NCBI RefSeq assembly: GCF_001746755.1 | Contig: NZ_MCGG01000013.1 | Coordinates: forward strand, 1 to 64,000 | Direction: 5' to 3' | From: Magnetovibrio blakemorei | GTDB lineage: Bacteria; Pseudomonadota; Alphaproteobacteria; Rhodospirillales; Magnetovibrionaceae | Length of the DNA stretch: 64,000 bases | Part shown: positions 1 through 9,238 of the stretch, piece by piece | How the letters are laid out: every line of letters begins with the position of its first letter | Numbering within the stretch: the first letter of the stretch is position 1 | Notes under the pieces: model-generated | The model's database searches: none | Told to the model about the DNA's origin: nothing | What the model saw: the letters and a program-made list of their open reading frames with translations, nothing else | Position numbers and translations under genes: made by a program

Positions 1-86
1 GCGTCTCAGGAATCAGGTTTGTTTCAGGCTGAAATGGAAAAGGCCTGAAACTTATCTTTATAGCCAGAGGCGATGGACGTTGTTTT

Positions 87-1625
87 CTATTTGCAACGGC
101 CGGAACCGGGATCAAGGAGGATGTAATCAATCAATACATTTTTGTTGGGGGCCCGGTGAAATGGGAAACTCAGGCGCGTCGGTACGGATGCGGGGTCTAT
201 ATCTGCGTCGAAGTTGTGAACCAGTTCTGAAATCATATTTTTGGTGATGGGTCCGTGCATTTCCGGGGCCATCCACACGACAAGGCATTGACCGGGCGTG
301 GATTGCAGAGGAGGTCTTGCAGTGCGATGGACACGATCTAATTTGAGGCTAACGGCACGAGCATTGTCCATGTACAGCGCCAAATTTCCCGCCAATGGAA
401 CCGGGTAGATGGAGCCAAATAAGGTGCCTCCGGTAAATCCACGGTTTTCAAGTTCCCGTGCAATCTCTTTAAAAGGCACAAGGTATTGGCACTTTCTACA
501 GCGCAGAGGGTCATAGAAGGCTTTGCCAGAAAGTCCCGCGACGGACAGAATTGCGGCTGAAACCAGCAGGGCCGCATAAACTTTACGCCGAGGGCTGGCG
601 ATGGATTCTGCAGGTATGCGTGTGAACACCCATAGGGGAAATAAAATCATCAAAAATAGATAATTCGGACGAAACTGGGTGACGCCACCAAACACAACCA
701 TCCCGGCCATGAGGCCTAAGATCAAAATTAATGTACGTCCTAGCAGGACCGATTCAAGAGACGGGCCTTGTGGATTTTTGGGTGGTTTGATGAATACAGG
801 AAAGATCAGTAACAGCAAAACCCACAACGGCGACATGAAGGCAAACAGGGCGCGAATGATGTTCCAAAGCCCCTTTCCCACACCTTCTAGATAGGGCACG
901 TCATTTGTGATTTGCAGCTTGAAAGCTGTGGTCAACTTAATCTGTTCCAACGAATCGAAAAGCCATAAGACGTGAGGAAATAGCACCAGGCTCGCGACGG
1001 CCAGTGTCATCAACATGCGACGTGACACGATTAAACGGCGCAGATCGGAAATCGTCAGACTTGCCCCCAGAAGACCAAAAACAAACATCGCATACGAATA
1101 CTTGGTGAGCAGCCCTAGCCCTATTAATAAGCCAAGGGCTAAATACCAACGCCACTTGCCTTCCTTAGATACCTTTAAAACGGCAATGTACGTAAAGATA
1201 ACGAACAGCGCGTTGAGGAGGGCGTGGCTGTAGACAAAAATGGAATTCCACGACACAAAAAATATCAATAGGGGGGAGAGCCCGGCGAGGGCAGCATCCA
1301 AACGCCGTTCCGGGCCGAGGCTAATTCTAGCGGCCTGATAAAGAGCTATATAGATTGCGCCTAAAATAATTAATTTAAAGGCGAGGGTGAGGCCTATGCT
1401 TTTTCCAAATATGGAAAACAGTGCCAAAAGAATCCAGGTGTAGAGCGGTGGGTTGGCGACGTCATAACCCCACTGAAAGGATTGCGCAAACAGCACTTGT
1501 TCCGCTTCATCTGCACCGAGAGCGCTGAATCCCCACATGCGGATAGACCAATACACAACGATCAGAGCCAACACCATCATATGGATGGCAATAGGTCGTT
1601 CTATCGTTTTCAGTAAACTATTCAT
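87..1625 (-). CDS. ArnT/PMT-like membrane glycosyltransferase (GT39 type)
   Basis: Multi-spanning membrane protein of about 512 residues. An early loop carries the acidic motif GADEAEQ about 40 residues in, followed by NPPLYTW, which is the layout of the first periplasmic loop of GT39 dolichyl/undecaprenyl-phosphate-sugar transferases where the Asp/Glu pair is catalytic. Ten or more hydrophobic stretches follow, then a soluble C-terminal part. It probably moves a sugar from a polyprenyl-phosphate carrier to lipid A or another envelope acceptor; the acceptor cannot be told. The start at 1625 (MNSLLKTIERP) is preferred to a start 14 codons upstream because the extra residues are polar and unlike the family. 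It is the last minus-strand gene, about 150 bp after der, and may have its own promoter. Confidence 0.75.
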   Translation of the reverse strand: MNSLLKTIERPIAIHMMVLALIVVYWSIRMWGFSALGADEAEQVLFAQSFQWGYDVANPPLYTWILLALFSIFGKSIGLTLAFKLIILGAIYIALYQAARISLGPERRLDAALAGLSPLLIFFVSWNSIFVYSHALLNALFVIFTYIAVLKVSKEGKWRWYLALGLLIGLGLLTKYSYAMFVFGLLGASLTISDLRRLIVSRRMLMTLAVASLVLFPHVLWLFDSLEQIKLTTAFKLQITNDVPYLEGVGKGLWNIIRALFAFMSPLWVLLLLIFPVFIKPPKNPQGPSLESVLLGRTLILILGLMAGMVVFGGVTQFRPNYLFLMILFPLWVFTRIPAESIASPRRKVYAALLVSAAILSVAGLSGKAFYDPLRCRKCQYLVPFKEIARELENRGFTGGTLFGSIYPVPLAGNLALYMDNARAVSLKLDRVHRTARPPLQSTPGQCLVVWMAPEMHGPITKNMISELVHNFDADIDPASVPTRLSFPFHRAPNKNVLIDYILLDPGSGRCK

Positions 1626-1781
1626 CGATCTGAATTTGTTCCAAGACTTGCATTGATGTCGAGCCAATTCTTACATTATGAGCGTATTTAATGTCATGCA
1701 ATTATATGAAAAGGCATGCAAGTGCTGTCTGCTTGGATCAAACGCAGGCGATCTTAAACCAATCCGTTATGCGTCCTTGGC

Positions 1782-3188
1782 TTAGTCCTGAGCAAACGGA
1801 TTTTTACCTTTGCGCACGACCACGCGCAGCGGCACGCCCCACAGTTCAAAGTCTTCACGCAACGCGTTGGACATGTAGCGCACATAGGATTCCGGTAGGC
1901 CTTTGGCGTGGCTGACGAACAGCGCGAAGGTTGGCGGCCGGGTCTTGGGCTGGGTGATGTATTTGATTTTGATGCGCCGTCCTGAGATTAGTGGCGGCTG
2001 ATGGTGTTCCAAGATGTGTTCCAGCCAGCGGTTCAGTTTGGCGGTTGGAACGCGACGGTTCCACACTTCAAACACGTCGAGCACGGCGTCGAGGATCTTA
2101 TCGAGATTCTTGCCCGTCTTGGCCGAGACCGTAACCACGGGAATGCCGCGCACCTGAGGCAGGGACGTCTGCATGCGGTCGTGCAGTTTGTTGAGCGCTT
2201 CCTTTGAGTTGGTGATCAGGTCCCACTTGTTGACCACAATGATCAACGCGCGGCCTTCTTCAATGATGTTGCGCGCGATGGTCAGGTCTTGCTTTTCCAA
2301 CATGTCGTTGGCGTCCAGCACCAAGGCCACCACTTGGGAAAAGTCGATGGTGCGCCGCGTTTCCGCACCCGATAGGGCTTCGATTTTTCCCGATACATTG
2401 GCGCGTCGCCGCAAGCCGGCGGTGTCGACGAGGTTGAATTCGCGCTCTTTGTAGGTCCATGGCACCATGATGGCGTCGCGGGTAATGCCCGCTTCCGGCC
2501 CGGTGAGCAGGCGTTCCGATCCTAACAATTTGTTGATCAGCGTTGACTTGCCCACGTTGGGGCGGCCAACCACGGCCAACTGGATGGGGCGGTTCAAGAT
2601 GCGGTCGTCATCGCCTTCTTCGCCGCTGTCGACGTTGGGCAGAATCTCGGTTCTTTGTTGCTGCTTGCGCTTCCAGCTGGCTTGTTCTTTGGCCAAATCC
2701 GCATACGGGCGCAGGGCGTTGTAAAGATCGACCAAACCTTGACCGTGTTCCGCCGACAATGGTACCGGCTCGCCCAGCCCTAAGGCATAAGATTCCAGCA
2801 ATCCCGATTGCCCGGCAGCGCCTTCGCATTTGTTGGCGACCAAGATGACGGGGGTTTTGTGACGGCGCAGCCATTGGACAAAATGTTCGTCCACCGGGGT
2901 GGGGCCGGTGCGCGCATCGATCATCATCAAGGCGACGTCGGCTTCCAAAAAAGCCGCTTCGGTTTGTTCGCGCATGCGCGATTCCAAACTGGAATCGTGG
3001 ACGTTCTCCAGACCCGCCGTGTCGATGATGCGAAAGGATAAATCGCTGAGCGTGGCGTCGCCTTCGCGGCGATCACGGGTAACGCCCGGCATGTCGTCAA
3101 CGATCGCCACGCGTTTGCCCACCAGTCGGTTGAACAGCGTCGATTTGCCCACGTTGGGGCGGCCAATGATGGCGACGGTTAAGGTCAT
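1782..3188 (-). CDS. der: Ribosome biogenesis GTPase Der (EngA)
   Basis: Essential GTPase that acts in maturation of the 50S subunit. The 468-residue protein has the family's double G domain: a first GRPNVGKS P-loop at residues 9-16 with a DTAG switch, a second GRPNVGKS near residue 208 with DTAGLRRR and NKWD, and a C-terminal KH-like domain. The linker between the G domains is acidic (EEGDDD). The ATG at 3188 gives the usual [11 protein letters not shown] start and has an AGGA-type ribosome site upstream; a start 10 codons earlier is less likely. It follows bamB by about 70 bp, a gene order common in proteobacteria (yfgM-bamB-der). Confidence 0.97.
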   Translation of the reverse strand: MTLTVAIIGRPNVGKSTLFNRLVGKRVAIVDDMPGVTRDRREGDATLSDLSFRIIDTAGLENVHDSSLESRMREQTEAAFLEADVALMMIDARTGPTPVDEHFVQWLRRHKTPVILVANKCEGAAGQSGLLESYALGLGEPVPLSAEHGQGLVDLYNALRPYADLAKEQASWKRKQQQRTEILPNVDSGEEGDDDRILNRPIQLAVVGRPNVGKSTLINKLLGSERLLTGPEAGITRDAIMVPWTYKEREFNLVDTAGLRRRANVSGKIEALSGAETRRTIDFSQVVALVLDANDMLEKQDLTIARNIIEEGRALIIVVNKWDLITNSKEALNKLHDRMQTSLPQVRGIPVVTVSAKTGKNLDKILDAVLDVFEVWNRRVPTAKLNRWLEHILEHHQPPLISGRRIKIKYITQPKTRPPTFALFVSHAKGLPESYVRYMSNALREDFELWGVPLRVVVRKGKNPFAQD

Positions 3189-3260
3189 TTGTTTTTTTGT
3201 TCCTACGCGCTTTTCCAAATATAGGATTGATGCGCGTCTGGTTTAAAGAGCGTTACGGGC

Positions 3261-4592
3261 TTAGCGATAGGCCGTTAGGGTGGCGTCATCGCTGAGGAAA
3301 TAGACCGTCTCACCGGCAACGACCGGCGGGACGGAGACGCCGTCGGGCATTTCCACAGACCCGAGAATATCCCCCGTGTACGGAGAAATAGCGATGGCGA
3401 CGCCCCTGGAGCTGGCAACGATCAAACGGTCGCTGACCAACAAGGGGCCGGTCCAAACAATGGCGCCTTCACGGGCGTCGATATCGTCCCAGCGCGGCAA
3501 TGAGCGCACCCACAATATGCGGCCGGTGTTGCGTTCCATCGCCAACAGTTCTTCATCGCCGGTCAGGGTGAACAGATAATCACCCGCAACCCAAAACGAT
3601 TCCTGGCCGCCAATGTTCTTTTCCCACAGACGGGTGCCGCTGCGCAGATCAATGGCAACCATCAAACCACTGTGGCTGATGGCGAAGACAATGCCGCGGT
3701 CGATCACCGGGTTGGCGCGAATGTGCGCCAGGGCTGCTGTGGCGTCGGTTTGGCGACGGGTCGTCAGGCTGTCCAACCACAATTGGCGACCGTTATCGAC
3801 TTTCACGGCAGCCAATTCACCGGACGTATAAGGCACCACAACCACGCCTTGATCGACGGCGGGGCTGGCTGCGCCCAAAAGCATCGCCAATTCGGCCGAT
3901 CCAGAATGGGTCCACAGCAAGCTACCGTCCAAGGCGGATAAGGCGTGCAGTTTGTTGTCCAAGGCGACGGCGAAAACACGGCCACCGCGCGCGGTGGGGG
4001 CGGATCGTACCGGACCGCTCACGGCTTTGCGCCACACGATTTGGCCGCTGGCGGCGTCCAGAGCGATCACCTGGGCAAACCCGGTACCGGCGAAGACCCG
4101 ACCGTTCTCATAGGCCAAACCACCGGGAATGTGCCCATCGTCTTCTTCGTCAGGGGTCAGCTCGGTGCGCCACAACAGCTTGCCGTTGGCGGCATCAAAG
4201 GCGCTGACGTCGCTGTCGGTATCCATGGTGAAAATGCGACCATCGGCGATGATGGGGGTTGCGGTTAGGCGTTCGCCAGCGCTGGCGCCTGCGCCGATAT
4301 CGGTGCTCCACCGTTCCGACAACTGCGGTGCGGCCGAGATGTGGTGCATGGCGTGATTGGCGTAACCACCGCTTTGCGGCCAGTCGGGTGTGGGCGAGGG
4401 GGCGGGCAGACGAATTTCCACCGTTTCCAAAGTCGTTTCAGGCTGCAAGGCGCTTTCGTGTTTGAGCACGGAAATGCGCTCACCTGGAAGAGGCGGGGCT
4501 TCGCTGCCGCCCATCCATGATTCGCAGGCGCTTAGTCCCATGACCAAAATCGCCACGGTGGATACTCGGGTAAGGATGCGGATGCTGTTCAC
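3261..4592 (-). CDS. bamB: Outer-membrane protein assembly factor BamB (lipoprotein, PQQ-like beta-propeller)
   Basis: Lipoprotein subunit of the BAM complex that inserts beta-barrel proteins in the outer membrane. From a GTG start at 4592 the N-terminus is a classic lipoprotein signal ending in LSAC with the lipid-modified Cys at residue 23. The rest is a run of propeller repeats with the recurrent G.L.W and A.D..G..LW patterns (for example DAANGKLLWR, DAASGQIVWR, LDGSLLWT). An AAAGGGAA ribosome site lies about 10 bases before that GTG, so it is preferred to a TTG at 4631. It sits between the YfgM-like gene and der, the standard BAM-associated neighbourhood. Confidence 0.93.
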   Translation of the reverse strand: MNSIRILTRVSTVAILVMGLSACESWMGGSEAPPLPGERISVLKHESALQPETTLETVEIRLPAPSPTPDWPQSGGYANHAMHHISAAPQLSERWSTDIGAGASAGERLTATPIIADGRIFTMDTDSDVSAFDAANGKLLWRTELTPDEEDDGHIPGGLAYENGRVFAGTGFAQVIALDAASGQIVWRKAVSGPVRSAPTARGGRVFAVALDNKLHALSALDGSLLWTHSGSAELAMLLGAASPAVDQGVVVVPYTSGELAAVKVDNGRQLWLDSLTTRRQTDATAALAHIRANPVIDRGIVFAISHSGLMVAIDLRSGTRLWEKNIGGQESFWVAGDYLFTLTGDEELLAMERNTGRILWVRSLPRWDDIDAREGAIVWTGPLLVSDRLIVASSRGVAIAISPYTGDILGSVEMPDGVSVPPVVAGETVYFLSDDATLTAYR

Positions 4593-4664
4593 GGAAACGG
4601 TCTTCCCTTTAAATATATGATGTCGCGCCAAAGTTCGTTATGTCAGCCGCGTTATGCGCCCCTG

Positions 4665-5345
4665 TTATGCACCAAGGCGTTGCAGAAGGTTTTTGGCCCG
4701 CTCGCGCAGACCTTTGGGGGCGGTGTCGTCATTGGACAAGTTTGTGAACGCCGCCTTGGCTTTTTCGCTGTCTCCAGCCTCAAGAGCAATGATCCCCAGA
4801 AGTTCACGGGCGCTATAGCGGTAAGGGTGGACGTCATCGGCGATGGACGTCAGGCGGAATTCCAATGCTTTTGGGTCATAGCCCCCGGCGTTGATCTCAA
4901 CCATAATCCCCAAAATGTTGGCCAGGCCGGAAAAGGCCACGTTGCCAATGTTTTCGCGGGCGATTTTTTGGTAGAGCAACGCCGCATTCACAGCGTCCCC
5001 TTGTTTGTTCAGCAGCGCCGCTTCTTGAAATTGCGCCAACATGCCGTAGCCGCTTGCGGCGTCGTTCGACAGGGCGCTCATGGCGCTCAGCGCTGCCGCC
5101 GTGTCACCGGACTGGGCCAGTTGCAGGGCGTTTTGGAAGCGGCCGCCTTCGCTGGTGCGGGTGGAAATATCATAAGCTTTCCAACCCTGGTAGCCCGCGA
5201 CGATGACCACGATTACAATGGCGACGACCACCAAAACCCCGCCGTAGCGCTGCCACAGCTTCATCATTTGTTCTTCGCGCAGTTCGTCGTTAACTTCGCG
5301 GATCAGGGCGTCTTCAGTGTGGTCGGCCACGGGTTTCTCCAGCAT
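4665..5345 (-). CDS. YfgM-like membrane-anchored TPR protein
   Basis: About 226 residues. A short cytoplasmic N-terminus (MLEKPVADHTEDAL), one strongly hydrophobic segment near residues 35-55, then a helical periplasmic region with TPR-like repeats rich in Ala and Leu. This matches the YfgM family (tetratricopeptide-like domain), an ancillary factor of the Sec translocon and periplasmic chaperone network in E. coli. The start at 5345 is chosen because the upstream extension (about 21 residues with CGACPRR) is atypical. It lies 70 bp ahead of bamB and is probably in the same transcript. Confidence 0.85.
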   Translation of the reverse strand: MLEKPVADHTEDALIREVNDELREEQMMKLWQRYGGVLVVVAIVIVVIVAGYQGWKAYDISTRTSEGGRFQNALQLAQSGDTAAALSAMSALSNDAASGYGMLAQFQEAALLNKQGDAVNAALLYQKIARENIGNVAFSGLANILGIMVEINAGGYDPKALEFRLTSIADDVHPYRYSARELLGIIALEAGDSEKAKAAFTNLSNDDTAPKGLRERAKNLLQRLGA

Positions 5346-5479
5346 AAAAAAGTGTTTATCGCGCTCACGCAAACGTCTTGGGCAAGCCCCGCAAACATAA
5401 ACAAGCACGCGGGCGATGGCAAACGCTCAAAAATGCAACAAAAATCAAATGATTTCAATGGTTAAGGTGAGAATGAGGC

Positions 5480-6037
5480 TTAATCTTCGTTCCGCCACTT
5501 GATCGAACAGCCCATGGAAGCGATTTGATCGCTGGGTCCCTGTCCGGTTTTCGCGACCATTTGCATGGCCTCAAAGAGTTCTCGCTTCGCATCTTCCGGC
5601 CCGGTTTCACGGCGCGAAGCATCCAGGCGACCACGATATTGCAGTCCCAAATCGGCGTTAAAGCCAAAAAAATCAGGGGTGCACACGGCCCCGTAGGCGC
5701 GTGCGACCTCTTGGCTTTCATCAAACAGATAGGGAAAAGAAAAGCCATTGTCAGAGGCCATGCGGACCATGTTGTCAAATGAGTCTTCCGGATACTGCGC
5801 CGGGTCGTTGGCATTGATGGCCGCAACGCCAATGCCCAAAGCCTGCAAATCCTTGACGTCGCGGATCAATCTTTGCAACACGGCCAAAACATAGGGGCAG
5901 TGGTTGCACATAAAAATGATCAAGGTGCCGTTTGGGCCTTGGATGTCGGCCAGGGTGTGGGTTTTGCCGTCAACGCCAGGCAGGTCGAAACCGATGGCTT
6001 TCCAGCCAAAATCGCAAAGGGGTGGTTGGACGGCCAT
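5480..6037 (-). CDS. Thioredoxin-fold redoxin (AhpC/TSA-like)
   Basis: A 185-residue soluble protein with a thioredoxin fold. The redox motif MCNHCPYV (CxxC) comes near residue 46, after the conserved strand GTLIIFMC; the second half has the TPDFFGF cis-proline loop. Known relatives are cytosolic thioredoxin-like proteins of COG0526 with unclear substrates; they may act as thiol reductases or peroxidase-like proteins. The start at 6037 has an AAAGGA ribosome site a few bases upstream; the longer reading frame adds an implausible 27 residues. It is 134 bp upstream of the YfgM-like gene. Confidence 0.85.
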   Translation of the reverse strand: MAVQPPLCDFGWKAIGFDLPGVDGKTHTLADIQGPNGTLIIFMCNHCPYVLAVLQRLIRDVKDLQALGIGVAAINANDPAQYPEDSFDNMVRMASDNGFSFPYLFDESQEVARAYGAVCTPDFFGFNADLGLQYRGRLDASRRETGPEDAKRELFEAMQMVAKTGQGPSDQIASMGCSIKWRNED

Positions 6038-6205
6038 GGTTTGTCCTTTCGTTTTTGTGCGCCGTGGATGGGGCGCGCGCCATATATCCACAGTGAACAG
6101 TCTTGAGATTAACGCCAAATTAACTTGGGTTGGGGGAAAATGTGAGGCTGGGTTATGCGCTTTTCAATGAGGCGGGTATGGCTTGGAGTAGGAGTTAGAG
6201 TTTTC

Positions 6206-6559
6206 ATGCGGACGCAAAATGTCATTTTGATTGTAGCTGTGACGATGCTGGTTTCGGCCTGCAGCAATATTTATGGCTATGTGTCGCGTCCTCAGGTCAA
6301 CAAAATCGGCACATTGACCGTTGTCAGTACGGCGCTCACCATGGGAACGGGTAAAACTCTGACCGATCACGCCGTTTCTCTTTATGCCAACAAGGATTGT
6401 TCAACCGTGCGCACCGAACAGGGGCGCACGTATTGCCGAGAAGACGAGCCCAACCCGGCACCCACGGTGCATTGTTACCCAACCATTGGCGACGTGACGT
6501 GTTATGCTGTGCCCGAAGCGACGCGCAGCTTAGATGAACGTGTCGGTTCTTCGTATTGA
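6206..6559 (+). CDS. Small predicted lipoprotein of unknown function
   Basis: A 117-residue protein starting at ATG 6206 with GGAG about 15 bases upstream. It has a lipoprotein signal peptide ending in LVSAC (Cys19). The mature part has four Cys residues in a 60-residue stretch (NKDCS, TYCRE, VHCYP, VTCYA), suggesting disulfides in the periplasm. I do not recognise a family. It is read divergently from the redoxin gene and stands alone ahead of the Sel1-repeat gene. Confidence 0.7.
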   Translation: MRTQNVILIVAVTMLVSACSNIYGYVSRPQVNKIGTLTVVSTALTMGTGKTLTDHAVSLYANKDCSTVRTEQGRTYCREDEPNPAPTVHCYPTIGDVTCYAVPEATRSLDERVGSSY

Positions 6560-6643
6560 CCTTACCCGGCGGTTGGCGTTTACTAGGGGGCTTGACCCTA
6601 AACATTCCGACGTCACCTCACATAAATTGAAGTTTTCTGCGCC

Positions 6644-7360
6644 ATGAAGCGATTGTTGTTTGCCACCATTGCTTTGATTTTTTTGGCTGGAACGACCTAT
6701 TGGATTTTGGGGCAAAAACCTGAAATCACTCCGGAAATGATCAATAAAATCAAGAAGGTGTCGCGGTTTAAAGAGCTGCTACCCAAAGCCGAGGCCGGCA
6801 ATGCAGAGGCGCAATTTCAAATCGCGAAGATGTATGAAAGCGGCGATGGCGTCAAAAAAGATCCCCAGCAAACCCTAAATTGGTTGATAAAAGCGGCGGA
6901 TCAGGGCCATGCAAAGGCGCGTTACACATTGGGCTGGATGTATGCCAACGGCATCACCGTGCGCCAAGATTATTTTTTAGCCGCAAAATATTATCGTTTG
7001 GCCGCAACCTTTAACAACGATCCTGAGGCCCAGTACCGCATGGGCGAATTGCATTTCAACGGTCGCGGGGTTGAAAATGATTATGGCAAGGCGATCGAAT
7101 ATTATCAGCGTGCCGCCAAACAAGGCCATCCGGCTGCCCAGTACATTCTCAGTTCCATGTATGAAGAAGGCTGGGGGATTAAGCGTGATTTGGTGATGTC
7201 TTACGTGTGGTTGAAGTTGGCCGAGCGTAAGAGCGATGAGGCCAAAGCCATCAATAAAAAATTCGACCCGCAACGGAAAATGGTTAATTTGCGCGAGAAA
7301 ATGAACAATTTTCAAGTCGAACAAGCCGAAAAACAACTTCTCAGCATGAAAATTCGTTGA
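6644..7360 (+). CDS. Sel1-repeat (TPR-like) protein
   Basis: A 238-residue protein with a hydrophobic N-terminal segment (residues about 3-20) that is an anchor or signal peptide, followed by at least four Sel1-like repeats: A.FQIAKMYESGDGV..D, ARYTLGWMYANGITVRQD, AQYRMGELHFNGRGVENDYG and AQYILSSMYEEGWGIKRD. Such repeats make solenoid scaffolds for protein-protein contacts at the envelope. No enzymatic domain is seen. It follows the small lipoprotein by about 85 bp in the same direction. Confidence 0.85.
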   Translation: MKRLLFATIALIFLAGTTYWILGQKPEITPEMINKIKKVSRFKELLPKAEAGNAEAQFQIAKMYESGDGVKKDPQQTLNWLIKAADQGHAKARYTLGWMYANGITVRQDYFLAAKYYRLAATFNNDPEAQYRMGELHFNGRGVENDYGKAIEYYQRAAKQGHPAAQYILSSMYEEGWGIKRDLVMSYVWLKLAERKSDEAKAINKKFDPQRKMVNLREKMNNFQVEQAEKQLLSMKIR

Positions 7361-7393
7361 GCAGCGCGGCTGTAACGGGCGCGCAATCAGGTC

Positions 7394-7705
7394 TTATTTG
7401 GGTTTTTTCTGCGCGAGGCGCAAACGGACGATGCCCTTGAAATCATTGGGATCGGCAACTTCGCCTTTGCGGATGATTTCAACGCGGCCTTGGCGCGCCA
7501 AAAACACAGCCTGTTGCTTCACGGCGTTCAAATAGCGCTTCCACAACTCAGGCCCGTCTTTGGGGCGTCTGCGATGTTCCGCGATATGCACGGCAATGTC
7601 TTTGAAGCTCAACGAAGACACGTTCGCCAGCGCGCCAAGAATGGCGACGGCGACGGGGTCGTCTTTAGCGGGCGATTTGCCCTCAGGTGTTTCCATGTCA
7701 GTCAT
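7394..7705 (-). CDS. DUF3253 family protein
   Basis: A 103-residue soluble protein that matches the pattern of DUF3253: a helical winged-helix-like N-terminal half (ILGALANVSSLSFKDIAVHI), the WKRYLNAVKQQAVFLARQGRVEI segment, and the closing DPNDFKGIVRLRL strand seen in that family. No function is known; the fold suggests a DNA-binding-like winged helix. It is separated from the Sel1 gene by a 33-bp convergent gap and from the sulfide:quinone oxidoreductase by a strong palindrome, so it is probably a separate transcript. Confidence 0.75.
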   Translation of the reverse strand: MTDMETPEGKSPAKDDPVAVAILGALANVSSLSFKDIAVHIAEHRRRPKDGPELWKRYLNAVKQQAVFLARQGRVEIIRKGEVADPNDFKGIVRLRLAQKKPK

Positions 7706-7741
7706 GAGCGGGGTGTAGCATGGAATTCAGCCAGAAGAAAA

Positions 7742-7795
7742 GAAAAATGCCAAACACGTAGAAATGCCGGGCACGTCGATACGTGCCCGGCATTT
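7742..7795. repeat. Strong palindrome with an imperfect direct repeat, terminator-like
   Basis: A perfect 15-bp inverted repeat (AAATGCCGGGCACGT at 7762-7776 and its complement at 7781-7795, loop CGAT) lies just downstream of the sulfide:quinone oxidoreductase stop. A degenerate copy of the left arm (AAATGCC-AAA-CACGT, from about 7745) precedes it directly. On the minus strand the stem is followed only by a short TTT, so it could be a terminator, an mRNA-stabilising hairpin or a REP-like unit. Confidence 0.7.
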
Positions 7796-7819
7796 AAAGG
7801 CTGTGGAGGCAAAGCGGAC

Positions 7820-9094
7820 TTAGCCTTTTTTGAGGCGGCTTAATCCAGCCAGCTTCAGCATGTGTTTTTCGTAGCCCGGTTCGCTGATGCCTTTGCGGAT
7901 TTTGCGCAAGAAATATTTTTCAAACGCAATTTTCGCCAAGTGCACCCATTTGCCTTCGGACGACCAGTTGATGTTGCGCGGGGGAATTTGCGGCACGGCC
8001 ACAAATGCGGCGCCGCCATCGCCGAAGTCGGCCAAACAAGCGGCGCTCCAGGTGCCGACATGGGAAGGCTCTTTGCCGTCAATGATGTCGCGGATGTTGT
8101 GCGCGGTGGCCGTGACCATACTTTCGATCATGAAGCCTGTTTTGGGACACCCCGTGGGAACCGGCGTGACCTCTACGGGCGGGATGGCGATGCAAACGCC
8201 GACCGAGAAGATGTTCTTGAAGGTTGGGTTGCGCTGGTTTTTATCGACGATGATAAAGTCACGCGGATTGCCAAGGCCTGCGATGCCCTTGACCGCGTCG
8301 ATGCCGCGAAACGCCGGAAGGATCATGGACCACGCGTTGGGCAGTTCGTGTTCTTTGATCGGCGCGCCGTTGCTGTCGTGCTCGGTGGCGTAAATCATGC
8401 CGTCTTCGGCTTTGGTGACCTTGGCGTTGCAAATCCAATTGATGTGACGTTCGCGCATGATGGATTCCACCATGCCCTTGGTGTCGCCAACACCGCCAAG
8501 ACCCAAGTGACCGACATACGGTTCGGGCGAGACATAGGTCATTTTGACTTTGTCGCGGATTTTGCGCTTGCGCATGTCCGTTTCGATGATCAGCGCCATT
8601 TCCAGGGCGGGGCCAAAGCACGATGCACCTGCGGCCGCACCGATAACGATGGGGCCTGGATTTTCGAGGAACTTTTCATACGCCTGCCCCGCAGCGACCG
8701 CATGGTCCACATGGCAAACAGAATGGGTGTGACCATCCGGCCCCAGACCCGGAACTTCGTCAAAGGCCAGTTCCGGTCCGGTGGCGATGATGAGGAAGTC
8801 ATAATCAACGCTGGTGCCGTCGTTCAGTTCCACTTGGTTCTTGTCGGGATGAACTTTTTTGGCCCCAGATGAGATGAAATCGATGCCCTTTTTCTTGAAA
8901 ACCTTCGGCATTTCGATACAGATGTCTTTGCGCGAGCGCCAATTGACGGCAACCCAAGGGTTGGAAGGCACAAAGTGAAATGTATCGGTGTTGGAGATCA
9001 CTGTGATCTTTTCACCATTTTTCAGATTTTCCTTCATTTCGTAAGCCATCGGAATGCCGCCGATGCCGGCACCAAGAACGACGATATGTGTCAT
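7820..9094 (-). CDS. sqr: Sulfide:quinone oxidoreductase
   Basis: Flavoprotein that oxidises sulfide and passes electrons to the quinone pool at the inner face of the membrane. The 424-residue protein starts with the FAD-binding GAGIGG motif (residues 8-13). The three redox cysteines expected of SQR are present in their usual contexts: Cys127 (SVCHVDH), Cys159 (GASCFGP) and Cys353 (AACLADFGD); the quinone-site segment TGCPKTGFMIES is at about 314-324. The C-terminus has amphipathic, Lys/Arg-rich helices typical of monotopic membrane attachment. ATG 9094 is chosen because GGAG lies seven bases upstream; a start four codons earlier lacks a site. It follows a hemerythrin-like gene in the same direction. 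Confidence 0.92.
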   Translation of the reverse strand: MTHIVVLGAGIGGIPMAYEMKENLKNGEKITVISNTDTFHFVPSNPWVAVNWRSRKDICIEMPKVFKKKGIDFISSGAKKVHPDKNQVELNDGTSVDYDFLIIATGPELAFDEVPGLGPDGHTHSVCHVDHAVAAGQAYEKFLENPGPIVIGAAAGASCFGPALEMALIIETDMRKRKIRDKVKMTYVSPEPYVGHLGLGGVGDTKGMVESIMRERHINWICNAKVTKAEDGMIYATEHDSNGAPIKEHELPNAWSMILPAFRGIDAVKGIAGLGNPRDFIIVDKNQRNPTFKNIFSVGVCIAIPPVEVTPVPTGCPKTGFMIESMVTATAHNIRDIIDGKEPSHVGTWSAACLADFGDGGAAFVAVPQIPPRNINWSSEGKWVHLAKIAFEKYFLRKIRKGISEPGYEKHMLKLAGLSRLKKG

Positions 9095-9238
9095 GTGGGG
9101 CTCCATTTCAGGTGGGGGGTCGTGTTTTGATGGTTGTCACCAAAACAGCATTCAGTATACGGAGGATTATGGTCCTCTTCGGTAAAGCCTAGATGTCTTT
9201 GGCACCTGGAGCACTGAACTCATGTTGCGCCTATGGCG

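Noticed and set aside
22-50. Inverted repeat TTTCAGGC/GCCTGAAA at the left edge
   Set aside because: A 13-base loop and no T run on the minus strand downstream of the glycosyltransferase make a terminator doubtful.
4617-5465. Plus-strand frame of 282 codons opposite the YfgM-like gene
   Set aside because: No domain; composition typical of an antisense frame.
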